In this document: in pieces, positions 33,079 to 46,109 of the stretch
Layout: every line of letters begins with the position of its first letter
How positions within the stretch are numbered: the first letter of the stretch is position 1
Assembly (NCBI GenBank): GCA_920105625.2
Contig: OV050030.1
Location: 344,951,131 to 345,015,130, forward strand
Direction of reading: 5' to 3'
DNA from: Clusia tigrina
Taxonomy: Eukaryota; Arthropoda; Insecta; Diptera; Clusiidae
Length of the DNA stretch: 64,000 nucleotides
Made by a program: the position numbers and the translations under genes
Notes under the pieces: generated by a model
Seen by the model: the letters and a program-made list of their open reading frames with translations, nothing else
Databases searched by the model: none
What the model was told of the DNA's origin: nothing

Positions 33079-34770
33079 AGGTCGATAAGATTCCACCTTT
33101 GTCGGTTCTTTGCCAGGCTTGGGAATCACCGTTATTTGAGATTTTTCCTATATTTGGGGGAATAAGCCAGTGCGTATTATACCATTGAATATATCCAGAA
33201 GATGTTTTATGGCTACTATTGAAGATTCCTTTATCATCTGCCCTGTTATTAAGTCACACCCTGCAGCTTTTTTTACATCTAATTCGTTAATAGCGTCTAC
33301 CAATTCTTTTTTATTGCTATTCCTAGCATATTTGAGTTATCGCTGACGTGAGGCAATTTGGAATCATGAATAGCAATGTTTGGAGTAAACACTGGCTTAA
33401 AATGCATTGCGAAAAGTCTCCTTTTTCGGCATTGCTTTTTGCCTTGGGAGGCGGGTTGGTGACTCAGCAATTATTGGACTTCGCAAGTTATTAGCTGCTC
33501 ACCAGATAGAATAACTAGTTGCTGTTATAGGGGTTAGATTTTGAATATATTGATGGAAGTCGTTTGCTCTCAGTCATTTTGCCATTTGCGTCTGATTGAT
33601 CGTTTTGCTAATCAAACTGTTTGTATATCTTTCGGAATACATTCTTGCTAAGTAGCAGGTTTATAGGGCGGGGCAATTATGTGAATGCATAAACTTATCC
33701 ATTTATTTCTTGGTCCTTTTAGGGATACAAACAGATTGAGATGCGAACTGATGTACACTTTATATTTCAACCAATCCGTTTGCTTGGAAACTAGGTCCTT
33801 TTTGCAGTTTCTTTTCGACAATGTTTGGGTTTTGAGTGTTATTATTGTCGGAGTATGATCCAAGGACAGATCTAGCGATGGTTGTATGTGGGAGTGAATG
33901 TTTTGGAAACCTTAAGCGACTTCGAAGTCTATAAGGTCTGGAATCTTACCTTTATCTGTAGGCCAATATGTAGGGCTGTCACAAGATAAAACGTCCAGCC
34001 TTAGATTAGTTATCTCTCCCTTTGAAGTTACGAGGCGGGAGCCCCAATGCATATGCTTAGCATTGAAATCTCCAGCGGCGATACATTTATTACCGAGAGT
34101 ACCAAAAAAGTGCTTATTATGCTATTCTTCCTCTATATTGTGTCTGGGTAACCAGTAGATTGCCGATATTATTAGTCCACTTACTTATTCTTCAAGTACA
34201 ATACTTGTTGCTTGAATATAATCAGGGCTGAAATTTTGGAATTTGAAAAGATTTATTCTATTTTTAATTAAAAGTGCTGCGTTTGGGAATAAATATTATT
34301 ATCATTCTTTGTATTGTTTTCACTTTGTGCATTGCAGCCGGATTCTTCAATGCTTATTATTGACGAATCAGAGGGAGCAGGAGAAGGGCATTGCGAGTTC
34401 CACGAGAGTGTTTCAGTTACAGCTTGCAATGATATCATCGTGTTGTTGTGTTTTACTGTATTTACAGTTTGCTGCCTTCACTCATTTTTTTTTTGTCTTC
34501 TCAGACTTTGTAGTAACTTGCGGAATACTTACGCCGTCAGTGGTTATGTGATTGTGCTGCGCGTTAAATGTTTTAGCTTGAATACCTGCCCTGGCTTTGT
34601 TTGCAGGTGTTTGAGCGCTAATGAAACAATATTAAACAAATTATTATGATGATCAACATACGGAATTGAATGATATATGTGGAAATCTACATACATCATT
34701 ATTTTCCAATTCTATTGGTTTTTTGCTGTTAAAGCCGTTATATTTGCACTCAAATTAAGTGTTTTTGACA
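33079..34770 (-). pseudogene. Jockey-clade LINE relic (gag end, endonuclease, RT start)
   Basis: Minus strand. From right: Gln/Thr-rich ORF1 end (about 34650-34440). Endonuclease: AAGDFNAKHMHWGSRL (about 34084-34037), YWPTDKGKIPDLIDF (33968-33925), then LDLSLDHTPTIITL. RT entry: ELDVKKAAGCDLITGQMIKE (about 33280-33225), LFPQI and VIPKPGKEPTKVESY (about 33140-33090). The gypsy LTR at 33078 interrupts it just after VESYRP. Stops and frame changes throughout. Confidence 0.75.
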
Positions 34771-35330
34771 ACATGACTAAAATTAACAAGTGGAGAAAAT
34801 AAAAAAAACAATTAACTGATATATGAAAATATATTTTTTATTTATCTACTCGTATATGTATGTATTTGTTGTGTGTGTTTGTTTATAATAATTTATCCAC
34901 ATTTTTCTCTTGTTTCAACAATGTTAAATCTGATGAAACAAGATCATTAATATAACCAGTTTTTAAAAGTGTGATATTTCTTTCATCATCATCACCATCA
35001 TCACCATCATCACCATCATCACCATCATCATCATCATCGATGCAACGTTCTTTTCTATAACATTTGGCATTACTTGCTTTTGAATTGGGTGTGCAAACTT
35101 TATCGATTTCTTATTATCAGTCTCACCTTCCATATGTTTTTCTCTTTTCTTTGTATCACTATCATTTTCTTTAGATGATTTGATTAACTCCTTTGACGGT
35201 TTTGTTATGGGTGAAATCGTTTTTTCAAGATGTCATATTAACTTAGTATTGCTCGGTACTTCATTATGGGAGGACATTTGACGGAATGAATTCCATATAC
35301 CGAGATTTTATGAACACACCCGAAAGGGCC
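34771..35330. repeat. Non-coding DNA with a CAT/CAC microsatellite
   Basis: 34981-35038 is an imperfect (CATCATCAC)n run. The rest is AT-rich without a gene signal. Confidence 0.7.
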
Positions 35331-36062
35331 GAAAATTTTGTATGCTGCCTCCGGTGAAACACTTTATTAGGCGGAATACCTCACTAAGATATGGGTGAAA
35401 CGGCATGATGAAGCAACCAACTTAGATGATCTTCCGGATCGCTGGAAATCTCCAGCAATGTCCCGCAGTCAAGTTAAAGTGATTTTGAAGCTGTTCAAAG
35501 AGAATCTCATTCTGCGGCTGCGGAAAGCTAGAGAAAGCTTTTCAAACAGAAATTACTAAAGGTGAAAACATAATCGAGCAGCGCCCACACGAGGCGAAGA
35601 TCAATTATCGCTCTATAACCTCGAAACCATTGCTTGCGATAGACAACATAAAAATTCGAAGGACTTGGGAAACTGATAAAAACTAATCGTTATTGGTCGA
35701 ACGTGGTGTAAACATATGAATCGGGTTCTTGTGAAGTTTGACTCCTCTTCTTTCAAAATTTTAAAACAAAATCCTTGGTGAAATTTTGCCTTCTGAAATC
35801 AGCCAACAAGATGTTTGGAACAAATACTGAAAATTGGGTTCTACAAAAAGGCAATGAAAATAGATTGGCCCACGCCAACTCTATAGAAAATGTTTGGGCC
35901 TTTATGAAAATTAAGCTAGAAGGAAACCGTCTATAAAATTTGAAGCTCCCCTGCCAAACAATAAAAAAATGGCATTCCCTCTCCACGAATGCAAAGAAGA
36001 TGCGCATCTTTTTCGATGCTGAAAGCGATTTCATAGTGAATAATTGCGTCTTAACTATCAAT
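35330..36062 (+). pseudogene. Tc1-like transposase relic
   Basis: Plus strand. VKRHDEATNLDDLPDRWKSP (about 35392-35450) is the end of the first DNA-binding helix set plus a damaged GRP-type linker. ENVWAFMKIKLEGNR (about 35887-35931) is the conserved segment just after the third catalytic residue in Tc1 transposases. Frames change several times; the middle catalytic part is not readable. I found no terminal repeats. Confidence 0.55.
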
Positions 36063-36865
36063 ATATATATTTTTAAATGTAAAAAGAAAAGTTTCTAAAT
36101 ATATTTTATACTTTCGTTACCGTTGTTCTTCTCTTGTTGCAGAAAAATTAAAAACAACTCTTTATGGGCTTTATGGGCTTTATTCGTTCACTGGCACAAG
36201 TTCCAAATCGATACGCGACCAACACTCGGAAATAAGTATTGAACCAGCAACCACATAGAATTCAGCGGAGAAAAAAAGTCTCCCTCCTTATAACCAAAAG
36301 TATAAATGCAGCCGACGTTACTACATTCGTGCATTTAATTAATCCCAGCTTTCAATTATCTTAGTTCACAATACGGTCTTCCTGGTTGAATCACCAGCAA
36401 CGTAAAGCACTGAAAACAAAACCGCAATATTTCAATGTTCCTGAAACAAAAAGGTAACTTCAAGCAGCCTTTAAAGCTCAAACAGGGCTAAATAGGTTTG
36501 TACAAATAATAAAGCGTAACAGCTGTCTTATTTCAAATATATGCTAAAAATCCAAAAAACCCAATGAGATCATAAACACAAATAATAGATACTCTGTACT
36601 GAGTGAGGTGGATGAACATGAATTAACAGTCTAAATAAAAACTAGCTCTCATCTAATTATATTATTATAAAGGCGTAACATTTGATAACAATCAAAGCCC
36701 TTAATATACATAACAGCGCAAAATCAGCAAAGGGCTAGTAAAATTCCAAATACTTTACGAAATATGAGCCCAAGAAAATTTGCAAATTTTCCAAAAAAAT
36801 AAAGTCTGAGAAAAAACTGCAAGTCAAAATCTGGAAGCTCGGTTTTCACCGTAGACGTATGGTCT
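36063..36865. other. Unassigned AT-rich DNA
   Basis: No open frame of note, no repeat pair seen. Confidence 0.4.
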
Positions 36866-38139
<1,274 letters not shown>

Positions 38140-39540
38140 GTTAGACCATGGGCCGCCAATATTTTTTGATCATCGACCCCACAAAAGCAATTTTCTGTTC
38201 ATTAAAGCAAACTTTGTATTTTTTACGAAAATCGCAAAATCCCCTGACTCAGATCGACCCACGCTTTTGTTAAATAGACCCCTGGGCGTCTATATAGACC
38301 ACTTTGGCGACCTCTGGGTCAGACCGACTTCGAGGTACCCTTTAACTTTCCTTGTGCGTGCGAGTTCAACAATGGGGATATTTTCTTCATAAATCATCAT
38401 TAGGAGCTTATGATAACGGTAATTGTCGATAGGGTGCCTTGAATTGATTATATCGACCCCATTTCTTCTGTATAGCTTTGTAGTGTCAATATAACCATTA
38501 ATAGAATAGAATTAGAATAGATTTAGTCCAAAAATTCATATCATAATTAGAAGCATATTTTCGTCAGGGTACCTTGAGTTAAATTTATTATAGGGAGGCG
38601 TGGCCTTTACCTTATCGACCAATTTCTTGTGTATGGCTTTGGGGCGTCAATATACGTACTGATTGAGAATTTCGCCCAAAAATATTGTGTAGGTCGTAAG
38701 TAATAAAAACATGTCAATAGTGGGCGTGGCTGCAAAAATAGCCCGCCATTCTTTTTATGGTGTTTAATACCAGTACCAGCGACCTTCCTGTGAAATTTTA
38801 TTGAAGAATCTTTAATTGTTACTTGTGGGCGTGCCAGTAAAATTATGATCCCCATATTCTGCACACACACTGTTATAGACCCCAAATACATGTCTATCAT
38901 TTTATTCCGATAGTATCGATACGAGCATAGGTAGGCTAATTTTCATTTTAGGTCCGAGAGTTCCTTATATCAAAATTTGCGTGTCCTTTCTCTGATCAAC
39001 CTCATTACAGTTACGTTTATAATGCCCACATGTTGCTTCTCGTAAAATTTCGTCCATAAATCTCTAATAGATATTGATATATGACTATTTATTAATAGTC
39101 GGCTTCACAGTTAATATATACCGCCCACTTTTTGCATAGTCATCTCTGGCAGTCAAATATACATAAGTATTAAATTTGGTCACTATTCCATCAATTGGTC
39201 TAAAGCTATACTCATTTTGAAAAAGGTGAAAAAAATTCCTTATATGGGGGTGGGCGTGGTCTTTGTCCAAATCGACCCATATAGCAATTTGTTTTTGTAT
39301 ATTTGTCCAGACTATACTTTAGGAAAGTTTCATCAAGATAGCTCTAACGTTGTAGAAAAGAAGTGGCCATAGACGGACAGACGGACGGACAAAATTAAAA
39401 TTGTCTGGCAAGTAATTCCGATATCTGTATATATATATATATGTCCATACATAACAGGACTCTTTATTGTAGTTGCAACCCCTCCCAAAAGCACAAAATT
39501 AGTATACCCTCTTTTTTAAAGGTAAACTGTATAATGTAGA
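38140..39540 (+). repeat. Dispersed repeat with GTGGGCGTGG units
   Basis: Diverged internal repetition: ATCGACCCCATTTCTT-like blocks at about 38453, 38617 and 39268, GGGCGTGGC/GGGCGTGGT at about 38595, 38722 and 39250, followed by CAATATA...TTAGAA. Ends with AAGTTTCATCAAGATAGC, ACGGACAGACGGACGG (about 39374-39390) and AAAATTAGTATACCCTC (about 39497). Related pieces lie at 18081, 19830 and, reversed, 58640. Non-coding. Confidence 0.65.
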
Positions 39541-40315
39541 AGTGCCATCAACTATACACGGTGACGAATTTACTACTTGAGAATAAAAATCCCTATTCAG
39601 TGGCAATTTAATGTTATAGTAACCACAGCAACATCATGTAACGATGTCCGTAAGCAAATGTGGTTAAAAACAGCCATACAAGTGCATTAATAATCCATCA
39701 AATACAATTAATTTCACACAGCTCACATATACCTCATGCTAACTGCCGAGACGCGTCTTACGCAATTTAATAGTTTTGGAATAAACAGCTATGACATACG
39801 ACACGGGAAAGTACGATGCGACACAGCTGTCATGTTACAAATTATAAAAAAACTCTTCAATTGTACCAAAAACAATATACCGAAAGACCTTTCATTGCTC
39901 TCTTGAGTGAGAATCAACATATTGAAGTTCATGGCAACCACATTGGAATCCTGATCGGCAATTTCACGAAGCAGTCGGGAATATGTATCCATCGGCAGCC
40001 ACGCACATGGCTATTGTTGTTTGCACATTCGTATGAATAATTTAGTGTGTGTGTGTGTGTGCTCACAGCAGAAGCGACTGACTTGAAATTAAATTTTTAT
40101 TTTCTGTTCTGAGTGGCTGCGGTAAAATACACAAGAATGAATTTTCTGTATGGCAGTGGTTTTTTATTCGGAAAGTGGGGCTTAAAACAAAGCATTTGTG
40201 GCTTTGCGTATAAGAAAGATTTGCCATGTCATGACGAAGCATAATGCGTGCATATTATAACACTTGACAATATAAAATAAATGTGCATGCATAGAATCTT
40301 TTATAAAGATTGAAG
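39541..40315. other. Unassigned DNA with a GT microsatellite
   Basis: (GT)n at 40043-40061. A minus-strand frame 39992-39789 (67 codons; DTYSRLLREIADQDSNVVAM) has protein-like composition but no family I recognise. Confidence 0.35.
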
Positions 40316-40386
40316 CGCAAGTGGTAAAGCGTTGGTCTATCAATTTTATAATGCCGGATTCAAGACCGCTGAGAAATGTGTTTATT
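40316..40386 (+). repeat. tRNA-like sequence
   Basis: GCGCAAGTGGTAAAGCG (A-box-like) and GGATTCAAGACC (B-box-like) 34 bp apart. Shares the GCGTTGGTCTAT segment with the tRNA-like sequence at 52615-52697 (there GCTCGTTGGTCTAT). Probably a decayed tRNA-derived repeat. Confidence 0.4.
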
Positions 40387-40916
40387 TTTATATTTTTTTA
40401 ATTGTTCATCCTTTTTTTGAAAGCAAACTAATAATTATTTGTATAAAAAATATTAAGAATAGTTTCTACTTTAGCATAAATTATCCAGTATTCAATAATT
40501 TTACTGAACCACATTGAATTGCTGCTGCTGCATTACAGCAAATAAATTTATACATATCTTCTAAAAATATTCATAACGGTATTTCTTAACTCGTACATAA
40601 ATTCATGTGGGCATGAAATTGTGTTAGTTTTGTACGATTTCTATACCTTTGTTTATGTTACTTTTGTGATGCTTTTGCGCAATTCATCTGAATAAGCTCA
40701 TAAATTTCACAAAATCTAATCCAATCAAACATTTCTTTCGTCAATGAATACTTATGTGCAATTTTAGGAAGTTTTTGTTTGTCGTATAGTGGATTTTATT
40801 CTTATGGTAGGAAAAGGAAGAATTTTGCAGATGTATTAAAATTATTCATATTTCTTTTATATTAATACATTATTTACAAAATAATAATTAACTTAAATTA
40901 ATATAATTATAATATA
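40387..40916. other. AT-rich non-coding flank
   Basis: No gene or repeat pair seen. Ends at the LTR boundary 40916/40917. Confidence 0.4.
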
Positions 40917-41226
40917 AGTTAACTAAATGCTATGCATTAGTTTAAAAAAAAAAATTATATTTCTCTTGGGCTAAAAGCCGTCTTTATTTTTTGATATCAA
41001 ACTTAGAACTAACTACAAATTATATTTTGACTTAACTCTAAACTTCTTTGTCACATCGCAACCGCGGCTAGGTATTGGTGCCGTGCCTTAGCTTAGCGAA
41101 GGTGTCAGGTACTGCAGACGCCGTGTCAGCATTTTGGGCGGTTGCGCGTGCAGCTTGCATGGATTGGAATGTTGCAAGTGGAGCTTTTTGTGGGAAACGT
41201 TATTTTGAACGTTAACAACGTTAACT
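40917..41226 (-). repeat. 3' LTR (complete, 310 bp)
   Basis: Ends in AGTTAAC/GTTAACT inverted repeats. The polypurine tract AAGGAGGGAGG (minus strand, 41237-41227) abuts it. The block 40917-41120 recurs at 48241-48445. Confidence 0.93.
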
Positions 41227-41239
41227 CCTCCCTCCTTAA

Positions 41240-42731
41240 AAACGCTTGTCCTCGAGCGTCTGAAATTCATGAATATGTGTTACTTCAGGCGTAGGGATTT
41301 GGATGCTGGTTTCCTGATTTTGGTTATTTTCAACATCTGTTGGTTGTTTTGGCTTCTGATTTTTAAAATACGGGTTCTTGATACAGATTAGCAAGGCAAT
41401 TACTATGATTAGAGTTACTCCTGCTGAAACTCTGTTTATTGTTCTTTCTGCGTGCAGTGATTGGATTTCTTCTGTGTTATTAATATGCAGCTCGCTCAGT
41501 GCTTCTAGTGATAGTAGTTTTGTTCGACTTTCTTCTATTGGCGTTGGTTGAGCTATTGCTGGTATTATCTTTAGTGGAGGTGTTTCAAAATTTTTGTACG
41601 TTCTTCCATTTACTGTTATTGATGAATTTTAAAAATTAAGAATGTAAGTTCCGTTTACCATTCGAGGGTTGTTATCTATGATTAGGTTTCCTTCGAAGTT
41701 ATTCAGAAAAAGTACTCCGGGTGCGATTAATTCGTCTCTTGGAATGTGGTGGCAGTTGATCATGTGACACGAAGAATTGAGGCTTTTAATTAAATTAGGT
41801 ATACAAAAATCATTGCTTAAATCTAACAATTCGCTTTGTTCACAAATACTTAACATATTATACCGTTTACAATTACTTTTATTCCTAAAATATTATCTTT
41901 ATTTTTTAGTATATTATTGAATTTCAAATTAATTATTATTTTATCTTTTATAACAGCTTTAATTATATAATTATTATAGATTTCAGTTGTGGTTAGTTGT
42001 ATTTTAACAATATATATTATTGATGATGAATTACTTAATACGCTAACATCTGCTAATTCTAATGCTTCTATTGCGGTATTAAAAGGCATATTCTCTTTAT
42101 TTATTTCTCTTATCGTTATGTCCATTTCTTTTTTATTTAATATAACTGAGTTTATAATTCCTAATCTAGCCCATTGTATGGCATACTTAATATTAACAAT
42201 TTCTTCCTTGATTAATCTTAGTTTATTTTGTAGGCTGAAGGCTACTTCATTAGCTATTACATTATCTTTTTTTATTGTATTTAACAAGTCATTAGTGATT
42301 CCAGTTAATTTGTTCATTTGCTGATTTAAGGCATTGTTTATAATGATTTGCTTATTATTATTGGTTATTAATTTATCTAAATTATTATTAATCATATTAA
42401 GGTAATCGTGATCAGGGCTACCTGCTAAATATTTCCAGGCTGTGCCGAGAATATCTAGGGATCTTTTTGATGTTGTGTTTCGGATGGGTTCAACAATTTC
42501 CAACATTTCAATGGCTTGTTGGGTCTCGTGTTGTAAGGTGGGATATAAGGGATTTGTTGGCGGTAAATTTTTGTGAATTGTATCGGTTATGTTTTCTAAA
42601 AAGACTCTGTATATTTGAGTGTTAATGATGTGGATAAAGTTGAGGGTACCGTCCTTTATTTTGGATAGTCCATTATCGATTGTTATTATATGGGATGAGT
42701 AGTCTTGAATTTGGACATCTGCATAAGCCAT
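41240..42731 (-). pseudogene. Env (F-like envelope) gene, frameshifted
   Basis: First frame 42731-41850 (293 codons) begins MAYADVQIQDYS, short and hydrophobic like a signal region. A basic cleavage-type site TSKRSLD is followed by ILGTAWKYLAGSPDHDY, a block conserved in errantivirus envelopes. A frame change near 41853 leads into MLSICEQSELLDL, then a stop at about 41629. Downstream the same frame shows a membrane span (VSAGVTLIIVIALLIC, about 41425-41375) and a cytoplasmic tail. Envelope proteins of this kind are membrane fusion proteins. Broken by at least one frameshift and one stop. Confidence 0.85.
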
Positions 42732-42959
42732 GCAGGCAAAGATACTGTAAAATTTTACTTATTTTAATAATTATAAATCTATTTAATGATATTTCATTAT
42801 GCTTAAAATATTATAAATCGTACGCCTATGGTATATTAATCGATTTTCATTAGTTGCTTAAAATTATGAATTTTATGTTTTATTTTTAAATTTATAAATT
42901 TATATATATTTATTATTTTTTTATTATAAATTTTTTATTTATGGTTTGATATGGCTTTT

Positions 42960-43985
42960 ATGTTCTAACCGTCCGGATTGTGTGATAATGGTATTACCTT
43001 TGTCTTCAAGTACTACCTCTTTTTTGTATCTGGGGGTAAGCTTATTGCCTAGTCTTTTATTGATTCTTACGTAGATAATGTCATTGTTTGAATACGTTTT
43101 TGCTTCGGTCCTTTTCTTATTGTGAAATGCAAGGTCCTTCTCTTGTCTTTCAACTATGTTCTTAATATTGTCGCGTCTCTCTTTTTAAATTAATGCTGGG
43201 TCTTTGTAAACGCTTCTGCCAAAAAATGTTTCAATAGGTTTTTTTCTAGTGGTCGAATGTATTGAATAGTTGTACTTAGATATTGATCTATTTAATAATT
43301 CGTCAAAATTCTTATGAGTGTTTTCTGCTTTAACGCAGCGCATTACTTCGGTTAGGGTTGAGTGAAAACGTTCCACTTGTCCATTGACTGAACTTGTGTA
43401 CGGGGGTGTTTTAAATATTTCGATGCCATATTGGTTTTCTAACATAAATGTTATAGGGGCTGAACTTAAAGATTTTTCATTGTCAATGACAATTTTTTCC
43501 GGAATTCCAAAGGATGTGAGTAGATCTTGTAAAGGCTGTTTTATATCTTCAGTTGCTCTTGACTTTACTACTTGGGCTTGAGCATATTTCGAAAATTTTT
43601 CTTTGGCGGTAAGGACAACTCTATTATTGGTATGATAAATGTCGATATGTACGATGTGGCCAGAGTATTTTGGAATTGGGGTTGCTATCAGAATTGGTTT
43701 TAAAGGATGTCTTTCGTATTTAATTTCCTGACATATTTTACATTACTTTGTGATTTTTTTTATTTTTGGGGAAAATAGAATTTTTCTAAGAGTTGAGCTT
43801 TATTTTCTGTTGGGTTTCTATGTGCTCTGTTATGTTCTTTAATAATTTCGGATTCTTGTTCTATTTCCTGCGTTAAGTCTTTTACTAACTTTCGGGTATA
43901 ACGTATTTTATAGCGGCTGAAATGTAATGGGTAAATGGTTTGAATTCTGCCAAGGATGGAGTCTTCTGTAATGATCGCATTAATG
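42960..43985 (-). pseudogene. Integrase, several stops
   Basis: The zinc-binding end (about 43870-43790; H..AHRN..EN) is split by a frameshift near 43980 and another near 43780. Catalytic residues are present: VHIDIYH, KIVIDNEKS, NGQVERFHS. The C-terminal part is cut by a TAA at 43184 and continues with RTEAKTYSNNDIIYVRINKRL to KSHIKP at about 42960. The open piece 43445-43185 covers the Glu region. It would insert the element's DNA. Confidence 0.85.
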
Positions 43986-46049
43986 ACTGAAGGGTTTATT
44001 TAAACGCTTTTTGAGTAGGTTTATTAGCATGTCGTCTGTATATTCCGGTTCGGTGATTATGTGTCTATGGTAAGTGAGAAAAACTATTTGGAATTGGTAA
44101 GATGAGGTTTCGGATATCGTAATGAATAGTTGGTTTTTGAAAACATTGACCGGGGCATCAGTATATTGAATTAGATTCTGATATGAGCTTTCATCACTGT
44201 GTTGAGTTGCTGTTAAAGAGTTTATTGGTGCTTGTTGCGGCGGTCGAGATAATCCATCTGCCACAACGTTTGTTTTACCCGGCGTGTATTTTAGTTCATA
44301 ATTGTGTTCTTCGAGGATTGCTCTCCAGCGTTTCATTTTACTATTGTTGTTTTTGTTAGACAGAGCATATGTTAGTGGTTGATGATCTTTAAAAATGTTT
44401 ACTCTTGCTGAACCATAAAGATAATTTCGAAGAGACTTCAACGCCCAAATAATGGCGGGCATCTCCTTTTCATTTGCTGCGTAATTTTCTTCTGATTTTG
44501 AAAGGGTTCTAGATATAAATGTGATTGGTCTGTCCTCTTGCGATAAAACCGCGCCTACTGCATAATTGGATGCGTCTGTTGTAAGTTCAAATTCTTTATT
44601 TAAGTTGACATAGGTTAGCATGACCTCTCTTGAAACTAAAACATTTTTTCTTTTTTGAAATGCGTTGGTAGCTTCTTCGTCAAAAGCGATTTGTTTTTTT
44701 GCTGATTGATTTTTAGAATTACGTCCGTCATCTCCTCTTAATAGGGCTGTCAGGGGCTTAGCGAGTTTCGCATAATCTTTAACGAATCGTCGGTAATATC
44801 CCGATATTCCTAAAAAGGATCTGAGTTCTTTGAGGTTTTGCGGAATTGGAAAATTTTGAATAGCTTCGACTTTCGAAGGATTTGTTTTGATTCCTTCTTG
44901 TGTTACGATGAATCCTAGGAACTCTACCTCTTTTTCGAAAAATTTGCATTTGTCTAACTGAACTTTCATATTTGCTTGCTCGAGAGTCCTGAAAATGTTT
45001 GCTAAGTCTTTTGCATGGTCGGACTCTGTTTTGCTAAATATGATAATATCGTCTATATAGACGTAGCAACTATGTCCTATGTAGTCTCGTAAGATGTCGT
45101 CTAATGCTCTTTGGAAAATGGAAGGTGCATTTTTTAAGCCAAAAGGTAGTCTATTGAATTCATATTTGCCATTGTTGATGGAAAAAGCAGTCTTCTCGAT
45201 ATCCGAATTCTTCAATGGAATTTGGTGAAAGCCACTTTTTAAATCAACGACGGAGAAAAATGCATTATTTCCTAATTGGGAAAGAACTTTGTTTATTTCG
45301 GGAATGGGGTATCGGTCCGCAATTGTTACTGAGTTAATTTTTCTATAATCTATTACTAATCTGTACTGTTTATTACCTAAAGAATCTGCTTTTTTATCTA
45401 CTATCCAGACAGGTGAATTATAGAGTGAGAGAGATGGTCTGACAATTCCATCTTCGAGGAGTTTGTTAACTTGTTTTTCCACTTCGGATTTTAGTTGCAT
45501 CGGATATGGATATGATCTGGAATAGAATGGGCTATTGGTTGTCCTTCTGATTTCTGCTTTTACTACTGTAGTATATGTTAGCTTTTCGTCAGGTTCTGCG
45601 AAAAGTGTTGAATGTTGCTTACATAATGTTTGGAGCTTCCATCTCTGTTCGTTTGTCAGATGTTCGGTTCTACTTTCTAAGGTGTTGACAGATTTAGTTG
45701 CTTGTTGCTTGATTAAAACTTTTCTACTATTTTTTATTAACATATAGTCTTCCGACGTATGTATTACTGCATTTAATTGTTTGAGAGAATCGTTTCCAAG
45801 GATTCCATGGAAAGATTTGAGTGAGGGTAAAATAAAGAACTTGAGTCTTTCAGTGTTTATTCCGAAAAGATTTGAAAATATGTGATGGGATATTTTAATT
45901 TTACCGCCGACCGAGTTTGCATAAAAAATATTATCATTTTGTAAAGGATTTTTTGCTAGAAACGGTTGAATGTAATTTTTATAAGACCCAGTGTCTATTA
46001 AATATTTGAGTATCTCTCCGTTACCCATTTTACACTGAAAATATGGCAA
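43980..46049 (-). CDS. Pol: protease, reverse transcriptase, RNase H
   Basis: 689 open codons. Protease at the N-terminus (KYLIDTGSYKNYI, residues 15-27, then GILGND). RT: SPVWIVDKK, RLVIDYRKIN, FSVVDLKSGFHQIPL, FNRLPFGLKNAPSIFQRAL, active site CYVYIDDIIIFS. RNase H: FELTTDASNYAVGAVLSQ, NYAANEKEMPAIIW (usually EMLAI), INIFKDHQPL-type segment, ending NVVADGLSRPP. All RT catalytic residues are visible. Upstream gag and downstream integrase are disrupted, so this open frame is a surviving part of a dead polyprotein. Confidence 0.9.
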   Translation of the reverse strand: MPYFQCKMGNGEILKYLIDTGSYKNYIQPFLAKNPLQNDNIFYANSVGGKIKISHHIFSNLFGINTERLKFFILPSLKSFHGILGNDSLKQLNAVIHTSEDYMLIKNSRKVLIKQQATKSVNTLESRTEHLTNEQRWKLQTLCKQHSTLFAEPDEKLTYTTVVKAEIRRTTNSPFYSRSYPYPMQLKSEVEKQVNKLLEDGIVRPSLSLYNSPVWIVDKKADSLGNKQYRLVIDYRKINSVTIADRYPIPEINKVLSQLGNNAFFSVVDLKSGFHQIPLKNSDIEKTAFSINNGKYEFNRLPFGLKNAPSIFQRALDDILRDYIGHSCYVYIDDIIIFSKTESDHAKDLANIFRTLEQANMKVQLDKCKFFEKEVEFLGFIVTQEGIKTNPSKVEAIQNFPIPQNLKELRSFLGISGYYRRFVKDYAKLAKPLTALLRGDDGRNSKNQSAKKQIAFDEEATNAFQKRKNVLVSREVMLTYVNLNKEFELTTDASNYAVGAVLSQEDRPITFISRTLSKSEENYAANEKEMPAIIWALKSLRNYLYGSARVNIFKDHQPLTYALSNKNNNSKMKRWRAILEEHNYELKYTPGKTNVVADGLSRPPQQAPINSLTATQHSDESSYQNLIQYTDAPVNVFKNQLFITISETSSYQFQIVFLTYHRHIITEPEYTDDMLINLLKKRLNKPFSH

Positions 46050-46109
46050 CGTAGAGTGCGTTAATATAAAAAATGGATGTCACAGAATTCTTCACTGTCG
46101 TCTTTTGGT

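Noticed and set aside
34243..34649. Two overlapping plus-strand frames of over 100 codons with hydrophobic segments
   Set aside because: Antisense to the Jockey LINE relic on the minus strand.
34981..35038. CRISPR-like or designed His-repeat coding run
   Set aside because: Simple imperfect trinucleotide microsatellite without spacers or an open gene.
41989..42324. A plus-strand frame of 111 codons rich in hydrophobic residues, like a membrane protein
   Set aside because: Antisense of the envelope coiled-coil region; AT-rich codons read backwards give Leu/Ile/Ser.
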